64,000 nucleotides of DNA from a virus: positions 186,001 through 250,000 of the IMG/VR virus record IMGVR_UViG_3300023184_000024, one strand, 5' to 3'. Position numbers and translations under genes: made by a program. Positions 19,374 to 27,465 of the stretch are shown piece by piece. How positions within the stretch are numbered: the first letter of the stretch is position 1; each line of letters opens with the position of its first letter. The notes beneath the pieces are model-generated. The model saw only the letters and a program-made list of their open reading frames with translations, was not told the DNA's origin and did no database searches.

Positions 19374-19886
19374 ATGGTTGTAGGGCACATTACTCCGTGT
19401 TGGGATACGCAACAAATCAAAGATTTGCAGTACAAGGCTGATTATTATCAAGACACTGAGCTTATTAAGAAATACGCTCAATCAGGTCACAGCATGGCCC
19501 ACATGACATTGTTCAACTACTTTGAACCAAATCCCATGCCCGAGGCTGCCAGTCAAATAAAAAAACATTTTGATCATCTCGCTAATACCAGCATTGCTAT
19601 TAATAAATTCACGCCCGGACAATACCTACCAGTGCATCATGATTTCTATGGCAAATTTAAATCTGTTCATCAGTTAGATGATGCTGCCAATGTCATGCGA
19701 ATTATTATTATGATAGAAGATTCAGTGCCTGGACAGATTTTGCAAGTCGAGGATACCTCCTGGTGTAAATGGGTAGCTGGAGACTGGATTGCCTGGCACA
19801 ATTCTGCTAAACATGCATTTTACAATTTTAGTATGGTTGATAGATATGCATGGCAACTAACAGGAACTGTTGATAATATATGTTAA
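19374..19886 (+). CDS. 2OG-Fe(II) oxygenase-like protein
   Basis: A 170-residue double-stranded beta-helix protein. The likely iron triad is H88 and D90 (PVHHDFYG) with H147 (NSAKHAFYNF), and R157 (MVDRYAWQLTG) is placed to bind 2-oxoglutarate. The arrangement resembles small aspartyl/asparaginyl hydroxylase-like and prolyl hydroxylase-like proteins common in T4-like phages. The substrate could be protein, sugar or a small molecule. It starts 1 nt after the DegT stop and overlaps the next gene by 7 nt, so it is in the same translational unit. Confidence 0.78.
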   Translation: MVVGHITPCWDTQQIKDLQYKADYYQDTELIKKYAQSGHSMAHMTLFNYFEPNPMPEAASQIKKHFDHLANTSIAINKFTPGQYLPVHHDFYGKFKSVHQLDDAANVMRIIIMIEDSVPGQILQVEDTSWCKWVAGDWIAWHNSAKHAFYNFSMVDRYAWQLTGTVDNIC

Positions 19887-21001
19887 GCAAACCAAGAATA
19901 TCAACGTATTACAGTGAGCTTGTTAACAGCATTGCTGTTAGATACGGCTATAAGTTTTTGCATCAATGGCGTATAGTTGACTATGATTACCGATTTCATA
20001 CATTTGCAAGTGAGTTAGCTAGCCTTAAAAAAGATACCTTTGCGCCTGAAGAAAAATTTCTAATAGAACATGCTGATGTAGAGTATTTTGTCAACGGATT
20101 TGGGTTTAGCATTGATAACTTCAATACCATGATTAGATCTTTAGACATTGACCCGTGTAGGTTTGTTATTCTAACCAATCATTATTGCAGTACACAAAAG
20201 TGGAATAGTTATTGTTCAGATCCTAATAACCAGTTTCATGTAATCGAAACTCCTCTTTCAACATTGTTGGTTAACCACGATTACAAACCTGTTACATCAG
20301 CAGAAGAGTGTCAGTATCGATTTTGCTCAATGCTAGGGAAAAGTCGAGTACACAGAGATATTTTGGCCAAGTATTTTATTTCACAAAATCTTGTTAAGGA
20401 CAACTTGATTTCAGTTAATTTGTGGCCCGAACGAGCATCTAGTAGAACAAAAACCAGACAAGACGAACAAAAGTATATTAACAATTTATTTTTTTTACGT
20501 ACAGATCCGTTTGCTCGCATCAACGAACACTGGATACACGATCAATCATTGCTAGACATTGAAAAATTTGTTGTGATCAACGGACCATTGACCAATGATA
20601 TACTTAACTCTGCCACTAAGTCGCTTGCTCCTGAAGAATTGTATAAAAAAATATTTGTTGATATTGTAGCCGAGAGCGTTTACAACTATCCTCATGCATA
20701 CATTTCAGAAAAAACAATTAGACCTATTATATCTTCTCGACCGTTTATCATAGTTGGTGCTCCTGGTACATTGGCATGGTTACATCAACTTGGTTTCAAA
20801 ACATTTGACCAATACTGGGATGAAGACTACGATCAATGCACAGATTCCAATCAAAGATTTCATAAAATTTTTAAACTAATCGAAACCATCAACTCATGGC
20901 CTATTGCAAAATGTCAAGAAATTCTTACCTCTATGATGGAAATTTTTAAACACAACATTGAAGTCTACAACCATTGGGTAGAAAATCCGTTACATGTCTA
21001 A
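19880..21001 (+). CDS. Glycosyltransferase family 10-like protein
   Basis: A 373-residue protein whose C-terminal third has the nucleotide-sugar site pattern of GT10 (alpha-1,3-fucosyltransferase-like) enzymes: AYISEKTIRPIISSRPFIIV at 273-292, then GAPGTLAWLHQLGFKTFDQY. The SEKT segment corresponds to the family's conserved Glu-Lys motif. The N-terminal 200 residues are divergent and hold no motif I recognise. It lacks a signal peptide or membrane segment, so it should act in the cytoplasm. Being next to a DegT aminotransferase suggests an amino-sugar or deoxy-sugar glycan pathway, which is inference. Confidence 0.72.
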   Translation: MLSKPRISTYYSELVNSIAVRYGYKFLHQWRIVDYDYRFHTFASELASLKKDTFAPEEKFLIEHADVEYFVNGFGFSIDNFNTMIRSLDIDPCRFVILTNHYCSTQKWNSYCSDPNNQFHVIETPLSTLLVNHDYKPVTSAEECQYRFCSMLGKSRVHRDILAKYFISQNLVKDNLISVNLWPERASSRTKTRQDEQKYINNLFFLRTDPFARINEHWIHDQSLLDIEKFVVINGPLTNDILNSATKSLAPEELYKKIFVDIVAESVYNYPHAYISEKTIRPIISSRPFIIVGAPGTLAWLHQLGFKTFDQYWDEDYDQCTDSNQRFHKIFKLIETINSWPIAKCQEILTSMMEIFKHNIEVYNHWVENPLHV

Positions 21002-21833
21002 GCCTGTATTGCCGTTTGTTGAATCGATGATTATTCGGCCTTGCAATTTATCGTGTGAGGGTTGCACTACATTTTCTGATTTAAAATGGCAGGGTTATGT
21101 CACATGGGAACAGGGCAAACAGTCCTTGTCTCCTTGGGTGCAAAGATTAAACATCGAAGCATGGGGAGTCATGGGAGGGGAACCTTTTATGAATCCAGAG
21201 TTGGCAGATTGGCTTGTTGGTGTTCGCAGTCTGATGCCAGACACACAAATTAGATTAACCACAAACGGATTACTTGTAGAAAAAAATTGGCATGTAGTTG
21301 AGTTAATGCAACGGTTAGGCAATTGCATATTAAAACTTAGTCAGCATATAGAAGATACTTCAATTGACTCTATGGTAGATCGACTGTACTCTCAATGGAA
21401 CTGGTCCCCGGTACATGAGTACGGATTAAATCGGTTGGTCACTGACAACAAATTTAAATTTCAACTATCAAACACTTCTACATTTTATAAAACATTCAAA
21501 GGCAAGTACGAAAATATGTTGCCCCACAACAATACACCAGCAGACGCTTTTAAACATTGTTGTCAACAACGATGCCCAATGATTTACAAAGGTAGATTAT
21601 TTAAATGTGGCACCGTGGCTCTGACTCCCGAATTGCTGGATAGATTTGATCGTCCAAATTGGGACATGTGGCAAGACTATATTGTCCCAGGACTGGGTGC
21701 TGATTGTAATGATCGAGATCTAGAGCAATTTATTAATAACTTTGGGCGGCCTAACTCTCTTTGCAGACAATGCCCAACCGACCAAGATCATGACTCAGTA
21801 ATTGAACACAAAATAACAGTAACAAGGAAATAA
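20994..21833 (+). CDS. Radical SAM protein with C-terminal cysteine cluster
   Basis: A 279-residue radical SAM enzyme. The 4Fe-4S site is C17-x3-C21-x2-C24 (RPCNLSCEGCTTF), followed by the GGEP motif at 61-64 that contacts SAM. Further cysteines at C189, C190, C194, C205, C238, C257 and C260 resemble a SPASM/Twitch auxiliary cluster region (NxxCRQCP end), as in enzymes that modify peptides or small molecules. The start overlaps the upstream stop by 8 nt. The substrate is unknown. It is one of three radical SAM genes in this operon. Confidence 0.88.
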   Translation: MSKPVLPFVESMIIRPCNLSCEGCTTFSDLKWQGYVTWEQGKQSLSPWVQRLNIEAWGVMGGEPFMNPELADWLVGVRSLMPDTQIRLTTNGLLVEKNWHVVELMQRLGNCILKLSQHIEDTSIDSMVDRLYSQWNWSPVHEYGLNRLVTDNKFKFQLSNTSTFYKTFKGKYENMLPHNNTPADAFKHCCQQRCPMIYKGRLFKCGTVALTPELLDRFDRPNWDMWQDYIVPGLGADCNDRDLEQFINNFGRPNSLCRQCPTDQDHDSVIEHKITVTRK

Positions 21834-21834
21834 C

Positions 21835-23007
21835 ATGTATCAAGTTTATCAACATTGGGACCCACTAAACGTTTGTCTTGTGGGCAAAACATACCCTCCT
21901 GAGTTTTATTCGTGGGTTGCCGACACTAATACTCGTCGACGGTTTGAAAAGTTAGCCGAAGAAACTGAAGAAGACTATCAGAATCTCATTGGGCTGTTAA
22001 GCAACAAATTTGGAGTTAAGATTTTTCGACCAGAGTTTCCTGAAGATTTGAACACGTTGTACATTAACGGCAAATGGGTTCAACCGCCCACTGCCCCTCG
22101 CGATTATTTTTTAATGATACAAGACAAATTCTGGGTTCCTAAAATCCCCAATGCCAGTCATGCATGGTCAGTGTTTTATCGTCAACACAAACAAAGTTGG
22201 TGGCCGGACTATGTTCGCCCAGAAGATTTTTATCAAGCCTTGCCCGAGTATGCCATCGAGATCCAGAAAAAATTTGAATTGTTTAAACACACCGATCAAC
22301 TGCATCTTGATGCCAAGTTAAATTTTTATAATCATGTTACTGACCATATCACAGCACAAGGAAATACCATTGAGTACACTGATCTTGATTTTATCAACGG
22401 ATGTTTTGTGAGCCGTCTTGGGCAAGATCTGTATTTTGCCACTCAAACGTATCATGACGACAAACAAGGTATTCTAAACAAGGTCAATGGGCTATTTCCG
22501 CACACACGTAATCATGTAGTAAACTCTGGTGGACACGGTGATGCGGTATACTGCCCAGTAACCCCGGGATTGATCATCAGTTTAAATGATGTTCCAACCT
22601 ATGCAGACACATTCCCAGACTGGGAAGTGGTGTATCTCCCACCGAGCAACTATTCTCACATGAGAGAGTTTGAGCACAGCATGAAGCGCAACAAAGGTCG
22701 ATGGTTCATGCCCGGATTTGAGCAAGACAATAATCTAACCAATATGGTAGACCACTACTTTGACGAATGGGTTGGGCAAGTTTCTGAAACTGTGTTTGAT
22801 GTTAACATTCTAATTGTTGATCCTAAAAATATTGTAGTCAGCACTCACAATGATTTAGTGGAGCAGGCCTGTGCCAGACACGGCATAGAGGTACACGTTG
22901 TGCCATTTAGGCACAAATATTTTTGGGATTGCGGTATACACTGTGTCACCAACGACCTTGATAGATCTGGCGCCAAGGAAAACTTTTTTCCTAATCGTAC
23001 CGATTGA
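21835..23007 (+). CDS. Amidinotransferase-superfamily protein (glycine amidinotransferase-like)
   Basis: A 390-residue protein of the guanidino-group-modifying superfamily (glycine and inosamine amidinotransferases, arginine deiminase). The catalytic signature is visible: APRD at 87-90, GGHGDAVYCP at 232-241 with H234 as candidate base, and FWDCGIHCVTNDL at 363-375 with C370 as candidate nucleophile. The last resembles the GGGFHCWT site of mitochondrial glycine amidinotransferase. Such an enzyme would move or remove an amidino group on an arginine-like donor. The gene starts 1 nt after the radical SAM stop. Its reaction is not predictable. Confidence 0.78.
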   Translation: MYQVYQHWDPLNVCLVGKTYPPEFYSWVADTNTRRRFEKLAEETEEDYQNLIGLLSNKFGVKIFRPEFPEDLNTLYINGKWVQPPTAPRDYFLMIQDKFWVPKIPNASHAWSVFYRQHKQSWWPDYVRPEDFYQALPEYAIEIQKKFELFKHTDQLHLDAKLNFYNHVTDHITAQGNTIEYTDLDFINGCFVSRLGQDLYFATQTYHDDKQGILNKVNGLFPHTRNHVVNSGGHGDAVYCPVTPGLIISLNDVPTYADTFPDWEVVYLPPSNYSHMREFEHSMKRNKGRWFMPGFEQDNNLTNMVDHYFDEWVGQVSETVFDVNILIVDPKNIVVSTHNDLVEQACARHGIEVHVVPFRHKYFWDCGIHCVTNDLDRSGAKENFFPNRTD

Positions 23008-23009
23008 TA

Positions 23010-23038
23010 TTGCTTTCTGCCAAAGATTCAGCTATTAT
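23010..23038 (+). promoter_or_regulatory. Sigma70-like promoter before gp46
   Basis: TTGCTT at 23010-23015 and TATTAT at 23033-23038 with a 17-nt spacer, in the only sizeable gap (39 nt) of the operon upstream of 28951. It would allow gp46 and downstream genes to be expressed apart from the upstream part. Confidence 0.45.
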
Positions 23039-23046
23039 AGTATGAT

Positions 23047-24810
23047 ATGATCAAAATTAAAAATATAACTGTTAAAAACTTTTTATCTGTGGGCAATGCA
23101 ACACAGGCTGTAAATTTTGATCGTAACGATCTAACATTGGTGCTTGGAGAAAATCTAGATCTTGGCGGAGACGGTAGTCGCAATGGTACTGGCAAAACCA
23201 CGTTGATTAATGCACTTAGCTACGCATTGTACGGCAATGCCATCAGCAATATTCGCAAAGACAATCTTATAAACCGAACCAATGGTAAATCCATGTTGGT
23301 TAGTTTAGAGTTTAGTGTGCAAGGAAAAGAGTACAAAGTCGAACGTGGGCGTAAACCCAATGTTCTTAAATTCTATATCAACAACGAAGAACAATCGTCT
23401 GAGGACAATGCACAAGGCGACAGCAGAGAAACACAGGATGCAATTGAACGTGTTCTCGGTATGAGTCACGACATGTTCAAACATGTACTAGCGTTGAACA
23501 CTTACACTGAACCGTTTTTAAGTTTAAAATCCAATGATCAACGTGCAATAATTGAACAGTTGTTAGGTATTACTCAGCTCAGTGAACGAGCAGATCGTAT
23601 CAAAGAGTTGAATCGAGTAACCAAGGACGCTATCTCTCAAGAAGAAATGCGCATACGAGCACAGCAAGAAGCTAATAAGCGAATTGAAGAACAGATAGAA
23701 GCTATAAAACGCAGACAAACATTGTGGAAAACCAAAAATGCCAATGACATTGCTGACCTAACCACCGCACTAATTTCGTTGCAAAATATAGACATTGACG
23801 TCGAGGTGCAAGCACACCGAGACCACAAGATATGGGAACAAAAACGCAAAGAGATCAACGAGTTGGCATCTGCAATTAGTCGTGCCAAACTTGATCTAGG
23901 ACGTGAAGAAAAAAACATTGCTAAGATAGTCAAAGATATTTCTGCATTAAAAAACCACACTTGCCATGCTTGTGGTCAAGACTTGCACGATTCAAAGCAT
24001 GAGGAAGTGTTAGCCGGCAAACAACAAGACTTGGAATCTGCAACAACCAGTGAACTTGCATTCTCTACTGAATTAGCTGTGTTGGAATCTACACACAAAG
24101 AGTTGGGAGTTCTAGGAAAACCTCCTAAAATGTTCTATGACAAAGAAGAAGATGCTATTCAGCATCGAGCTACTTTAGAAAATTTACAAAAACAAATTGC
24201 AGACAAATCCAATGATGTAGATCCTTACGGTGAACAAATTGACGAAATGCAAAATCAAGCACTAGTTGTGGTCACGTATGATGTGTTAAACGAGTTAACC
24301 AGACTACAAGACCATCAGGATTTCTTACTCAAGCTGTTGACCAACAAAGACAGTTTTATCCGCAAAAAAATTATTGAGCAAAATCTCAGCTACCTTAATA
24401 ATAGATTAACACATTATCTTGATCGCATCGGACTACCACATCAAGTTGTTTTCCAAACTGACTTAACTGTTGAAATTACAGAGCTGGGTCGAGATTTAGA
24501 TTTCGACAACCTGAGCAGAGGCGAGCGCAATAGATTGATCCTGTCGATGTCGTGGGCATTCAGAGACGTTTGGGAAAGCTTGTACTATCCAATTAATCTC
24601 TTGTTCATTGACGAACTAGTCGATTCTGGTATGGACACGCAGGGTGTTGAAAATAGCTTATCTTTACTAAAGAAAATGAGCAGAGAACGCCACAAGAGTA
24701 TCTGGTTAGTAAGCCACAGAGATGAACTAGCAGGACGAGTAGAGAATATACTTCGTGTAATTAAAGAGAACGGATTTACTACATACAATACAGATGTGGA
24801 TGTATTATAA
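23047..24810 (+). CDS. 46: Recombination endonuclease subunit gp46 (SbcC/Rad50-like)
   Basis: A 587-residue SMC-type ATPase that forms the resection complex with gp47. The Walker A region is at about 34-52 (GENLDLGG then RNGTGKTT, with K50). Two coiled-coil arms flank the zinc hook CHACGQ (C306-x2-C309). The signature helix LSRGERNRLILSM precedes Walker B LLFIDELVDSGMD near 517-529, followed by the D-loop and the SHRDE switch. Length is close to T4 gp46 (560). It follows its own promoter-like sequence and abuts the next gene with no gap. Confidence 0.95.
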   Translation: MIKIKNITVKNFLSVGNATQAVNFDRNDLTLVLGENLDLGGDGSRNGTGKTTLINALSYALYGNAISNIRKDNLINRTNGKSMLVSLEFSVQGKEYKVERGRKPNVLKFYINNEEQSSEDNAQGDSRETQDAIERVLGMSHDMFKHVLALNTYTEPFLSLKSNDQRAIIEQLLGITQLSERADRIKELNRVTKDAISQEEMRIRAQQEANKRIEEQIEAIKRRQTLWKTKNANDIADLTTALISLQNIDIDVEVQAHRDHKIWEQKRKEINELASAISRAKLDLGREEKNIAKIVKDISALKNHTCHACGQDLHDSKHEEVLAGKQQDLESATTSELAFSTELAVLESTHKELGVLGKPPKMFYDKEEDAIQHRATLENLQKQIADKSNDVDPYGEQIDEMQNQALVVVTYDVLNELTRLQDHQDFLLKLLTNKDSFIRKKIIEQNLSYLNNRLTHYLDRIGLPHQVVFQTDLTVEITELGRDLDFDNLSRGERNRLILSMSWAFRDVWESLYYPINLLFIDELVDSGMDTQGVENSLSLLKKMSRERHKSIWLVSHRDELAGRVENILRVIKENGFTTYNTDVDVL

Positions 24811-25437
24811 ATGGACTCAATAATTGAACTTGATAGCTGGATTACGCTGAAAGAAATAGACGATCTATTGGCCATTGCCAACACATGGGACAAAGTTGAA
24901 TACACTGCAAAAGAAGGAAAATTTCCTGGAAAATTGGTTGCAACACAAAGTTGGCATACCTGGGATAACAATGATGATCTTGGAAAAATTTTGCATGACC
25001 GTATGCAGTCAGTTATTGGCAATCACCGGGTAGTCGAATTGGACTATGTAGAGCTATACTTGCCGTGGGATATACATTGCGATTATGAACGTCCATTCCC
25101 GACACCTAACCCTTATTATAGTTTTTTGATTCCTTTACAATCCTTTCCTAGTAGAACTATATTTTTTGAACAAATCGCAGACTACAATGATTTTTGGAAA
25201 TACAAACAACACAACAGGCATGTTGAAAATTGTGTTGACCTAGAATTTTGGAACAATAATCTAAGTCACTGCTGGGACGAAGACCGACTATACTTGTCGT
25301 TACAGCATGTTAGCAAGCAATGGATTGCCGGCGATGCTATATGCTTCAAACGTGATATCTTACACAGCAGTGATGATTTTTATGTACGTCATCCGGGACC
25401 AAAGAAATTTTTACAAATTTTAACCGACACAGTATGA
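24811..25437 (+). CDS. 2OG-Fe(II) oxygenase-like protein
   Basis: A 208-residue protein with a probable double-stranded beta-helix. The HxD motif is H89-C-D91 (PWDIHCDYERP), with the distal histidine at H185 (KRDILHSSDDF) and Lys198/Lys199 near the position where Arg or Lys binds 2-oxoglutarate. GDAICFKRDILHSS matches the end-of-barrel motif of phage phytanoyl/prolyl-hydroxylase-like proteins. It is unrelated in detail to the oxygenase-like gene at 19374, so the operon has two different ones. It starts immediately after the gp46 stop and overlaps the next ATG by 4 nt. Confidence 0.75.
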   Translation: MDSIIELDSWITLKEIDDLLAIANTWDKVEYTAKEGKFPGKLVATQSWHTWDNNDDLGKILHDRMQSVIGNHRVVELDYVELYLPWDIHCDYERPFPTPNPYYSFLIPLQSFPSRTIFFEQIADYNDFWKYKQHNRHVENCVDLEFWNNNLSHCWDEDRLYLSLQHVSKQWIAGDAICFKRDILHSSDDFYVRHPGPKKFLQILTDTV

Positions 25438-25955
25438 ACATTCTTATAACTGGTACAAAAGGATTGGCTGAAGCATTGGGAAGATTATTGTCACAAGACA
25501 ACCACGTTACTTGTGTCAGCAAATCCAATGGATACAACATTGCTGATATCATGACATGGGGACCAAAATTTTATCACTACGATGTTTGTATTAACTGTTG
25601 TTATGATACGTGGCATCAAGTTGGTGTGTTGGAACAATTTTATTATGCATGGCGCAATGATTCATCAAAGCAAATTATAAACATTGGTTCAATTATCAGT
25701 GACTATACTCGCACAGACGTGACTACTGAGCACGAATATCTAGCATATCGTGTTCATAAACAGGCATTACAAACTGCATTTAACAAACTTAGTAGATCAG
25801 CCAAATGCGATATTAAACTAATCAATCCAGGTGCAATTGACACTGATATGATAAAGCACATGGACTGTGTTAAAATGTCTCCGGAGTGGTTGGCTACCCA
25901 AATTAAAAATGTTATGTCGCAAACATGGTTAAAGAGAGTTGACTTATGGCAATAA
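25434..25955 (+). CDS. Short-chain dehydrogenase/reductase (SDR)
   Basis: A 173-residue Rossmann-fold oxidoreductase. The NAD(P) loop is TGTKGLAEALG (6-16), the catalytic set is S86 (NIGSI), Y105 and K109 (YRVHK), and the family's PG motif follows (INPGAIDTDM, about 129-138). It is shorter than the usual 240-260 residues: the segment between the loop and S86 and the C-terminal part are reduced, but all catalytic residues are present. The start overlaps the previous stop (ATGA). Next to oxygenase and radical SAM genes it probably contributes a redox step. Confidence 0.85.
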   Translation: MNILITGTKGLAEALGRLLSQDNHVTCVSKSNGYNIADIMTWGPKFYHYDVCINCCYDTWHQVGVLEQFYYAWRNDSSKQIINIGSIISDYTRTDVTTEHEYLAYRVHKQALQTAFNKLSRSAKCDIKLINPGAIDTDMIKHMDCVKMSPEWLATQIKNVMSQTWLKRVDLWQ

Positions 25956-27049
25956 ATTGGCAATACTATCATTGGCACTTGGAACTCAGCGCAGTTTGTG
26001 CTCTTCAATGTCCTCGCTGTCCAAGAACAGAACATCCAGATACTCCTTGGTTAAATTACAGCATGAGTTTGGATTTTTTTAAATCCTTTATGACTCCTGA
26101 CATGTTAAAAAACAAAGTAAAAAGATTGACCATGTGCGGAGATGTAGGTGATCCAATTTACTGCAAAGATTTCCTTGACATATACAAATATATCAAAGAA
26201 GTCAATCCTAAAATACATGTGTATACTATTACCAACGGCAGCAATCGAAAAGCCGAGTGGTGGCAGGCATTTGCACAAGTTGCCAACGAGTATGACACAA
26301 TAAATTTCAGCATCGATGGGTACGATCAACTCAGCAATGCAATGTATCGTGTTGGCAGTAACTGGCAATCTATCATGACTGGTATTAGCACTCTTAGAAA
26401 ATACAATACAAAAATTCTAATCAACTGGGCAATGATTGTTTTTAAGTTCAATCAAAACCATATTGGTAAAATACAAGCATTGGCTAGTGACCTAGGAATG
26501 GATGCTTTGCAAATTACAAAAAGCACCAAGTTTGGCAGCAAGTACGGAGAAGCATATCTTGGCGTTAATGATTATCTTGAGCCAGACAGCAAATGGATTT
26601 CACCAAGTCATCGTTACGAACGTTCGATGATTAACATCAGTGGTCGACAACCACTTAATCAAGAGTTTATAATACAAAACAAGCAACAATACATTGCTAT
26701 CAAGCAAGAGTATCATAACAAACCAATCACTCCGCTGTGCGAAATTGGCAATAGAGGACTGTATGTCAATGCCGAAGGTGTATTATTTCCATGCAGTTGG
26801 ACTAGTTTTCCTTATAAAAGTTTGAGTAATGGTGTAAAAACCATAGAATGGAAGGATAGCTTTTTTGCTATGTACAGAGAGCAAATGAACTTACGTACAC
26901 GATCGTTGGACGAAATACTCAACGATCCACTATGGGACAAGTGCAGCCAAGGTTGGCATGACGAGTCTAAGACTTGGGTAGAATGCCAGCAAAAATGTAA
27001 TACCAGTATTGTTGATGTAAATTATGCAGTGGGTTGGGAAACCAATTAA
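25946..27049 (+). CDS. Radical SAM protein with SPASM-like C-terminus
   Basis: A 367-residue radical SAM protein. The cluster motif is C18-x3-C22-x2-C25 (VCALQCPRCPRTEH). A typical MCGDVGDPIYC strand follows near 60-75, in place of GGEP, and an FSIDG strand lies around 117-121. C-terminal cysteines C265 (CEIGNRGLYVNAEG), C283 (FPCSW) and a later CSQGWH...CQQKC group suggest auxiliary iron-sulfur binding. Similar SPASM proteins modify peptides or act in cofactor and sugar pathways. It overlaps both neighbours and belongs to the same operon. Confidence 0.87.
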   Translation: MAINWQYYHWHLELSAVCALQCPRCPRTEHPDTPWLNYSMSLDFFKSFMTPDMLKNKVKRLTMCGDVGDPIYCKDFLDIYKYIKEVNPKIHVYTITNGSNRKAEWWQAFAQVANEYDTINFSIDGYDQLSNAMYRVGSNWQSIMTGISTLRKYNTKILINWAMIVFKFNQNHIGKIQALASDLGMDALQITKSTKFGSKYGEAYLGVNDYLEPDSKWISPSHRYERSMINISGRQPLNQEFIIQNKQQYIAIKQEYHNKPITPLCEIGNRGLYVNAEGVLFPCSWTSFPYKSLSNGVKTIEWKDSFFAMYREQMNLRTRSLDEILNDPLWDKCSQGWHDESKTWVECQQKCNTSIVDVNYAVGWETN

Positions 27050-27465
27050 TGAAATTCTACCTGGGCCTAGAACATCCAACACTTAACAGAGTACGGTTAC
27101 TTGTTGATCAACGAGAAATCACAGACTGCGAAGTAGTATCTCAATGGGAATCAACTGTTGATGTTACTAGAACAACCAGCATTGAAGTTTGGTTTTGGCC
27201 TTGGGGTATTAAACCATTGTTAAGAGTTAATGGGCACTTAGTAGATTTTAGTTTGGCAAAAGTAGATCAATTTGATCATATGTTAAAGTTCAACTTGACC
27301 AAAGACTTTTTTAATCTATACGGCCAAGAGTTAGTGACCAGTAGAATTGAGTCACAGTTCAAGAATGGTGTTGTTGACAAAGACGTTTACGATTCAGTCA
27401 TTGGATTTGGACAGCACCACTATGATTTGGTTGAAAAAATAAAACGACGATTAGTTAATGGATAA
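27049..27465 (+). CDS. Hypothetical protein between two radical SAM genes
   Basis: A 138-residue protein starting MKFYLGLEHPTLNRVRLLVD. The start at 27049 is preferred because its ATG overlaps the upstream stop (TAATG). An in-frame start at 27034 would lie within the upstream gene. No cysteine cluster or known motif is seen. The N-terminal half looks beta-rich (VEVWFWPWGIKPLLRVNGH type) and the C-terminal half helical. It could be an accessory or partner of the flanking radical SAM proteins; that is only a positional guess. Confidence 0.72.
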   Translation: MKFYLGLEHPTLNRVRLLVDQREITDCEVVSQWESTVDVTRTTSIEVWFWPWGIKPLLRVNGHLVDFSLAKVDQFDHMLKFNLTKDFFNLYGQELVTSRIESQFKNGVVDKDVYDSVIGFGQHHYDLVEKIKRRLVNG

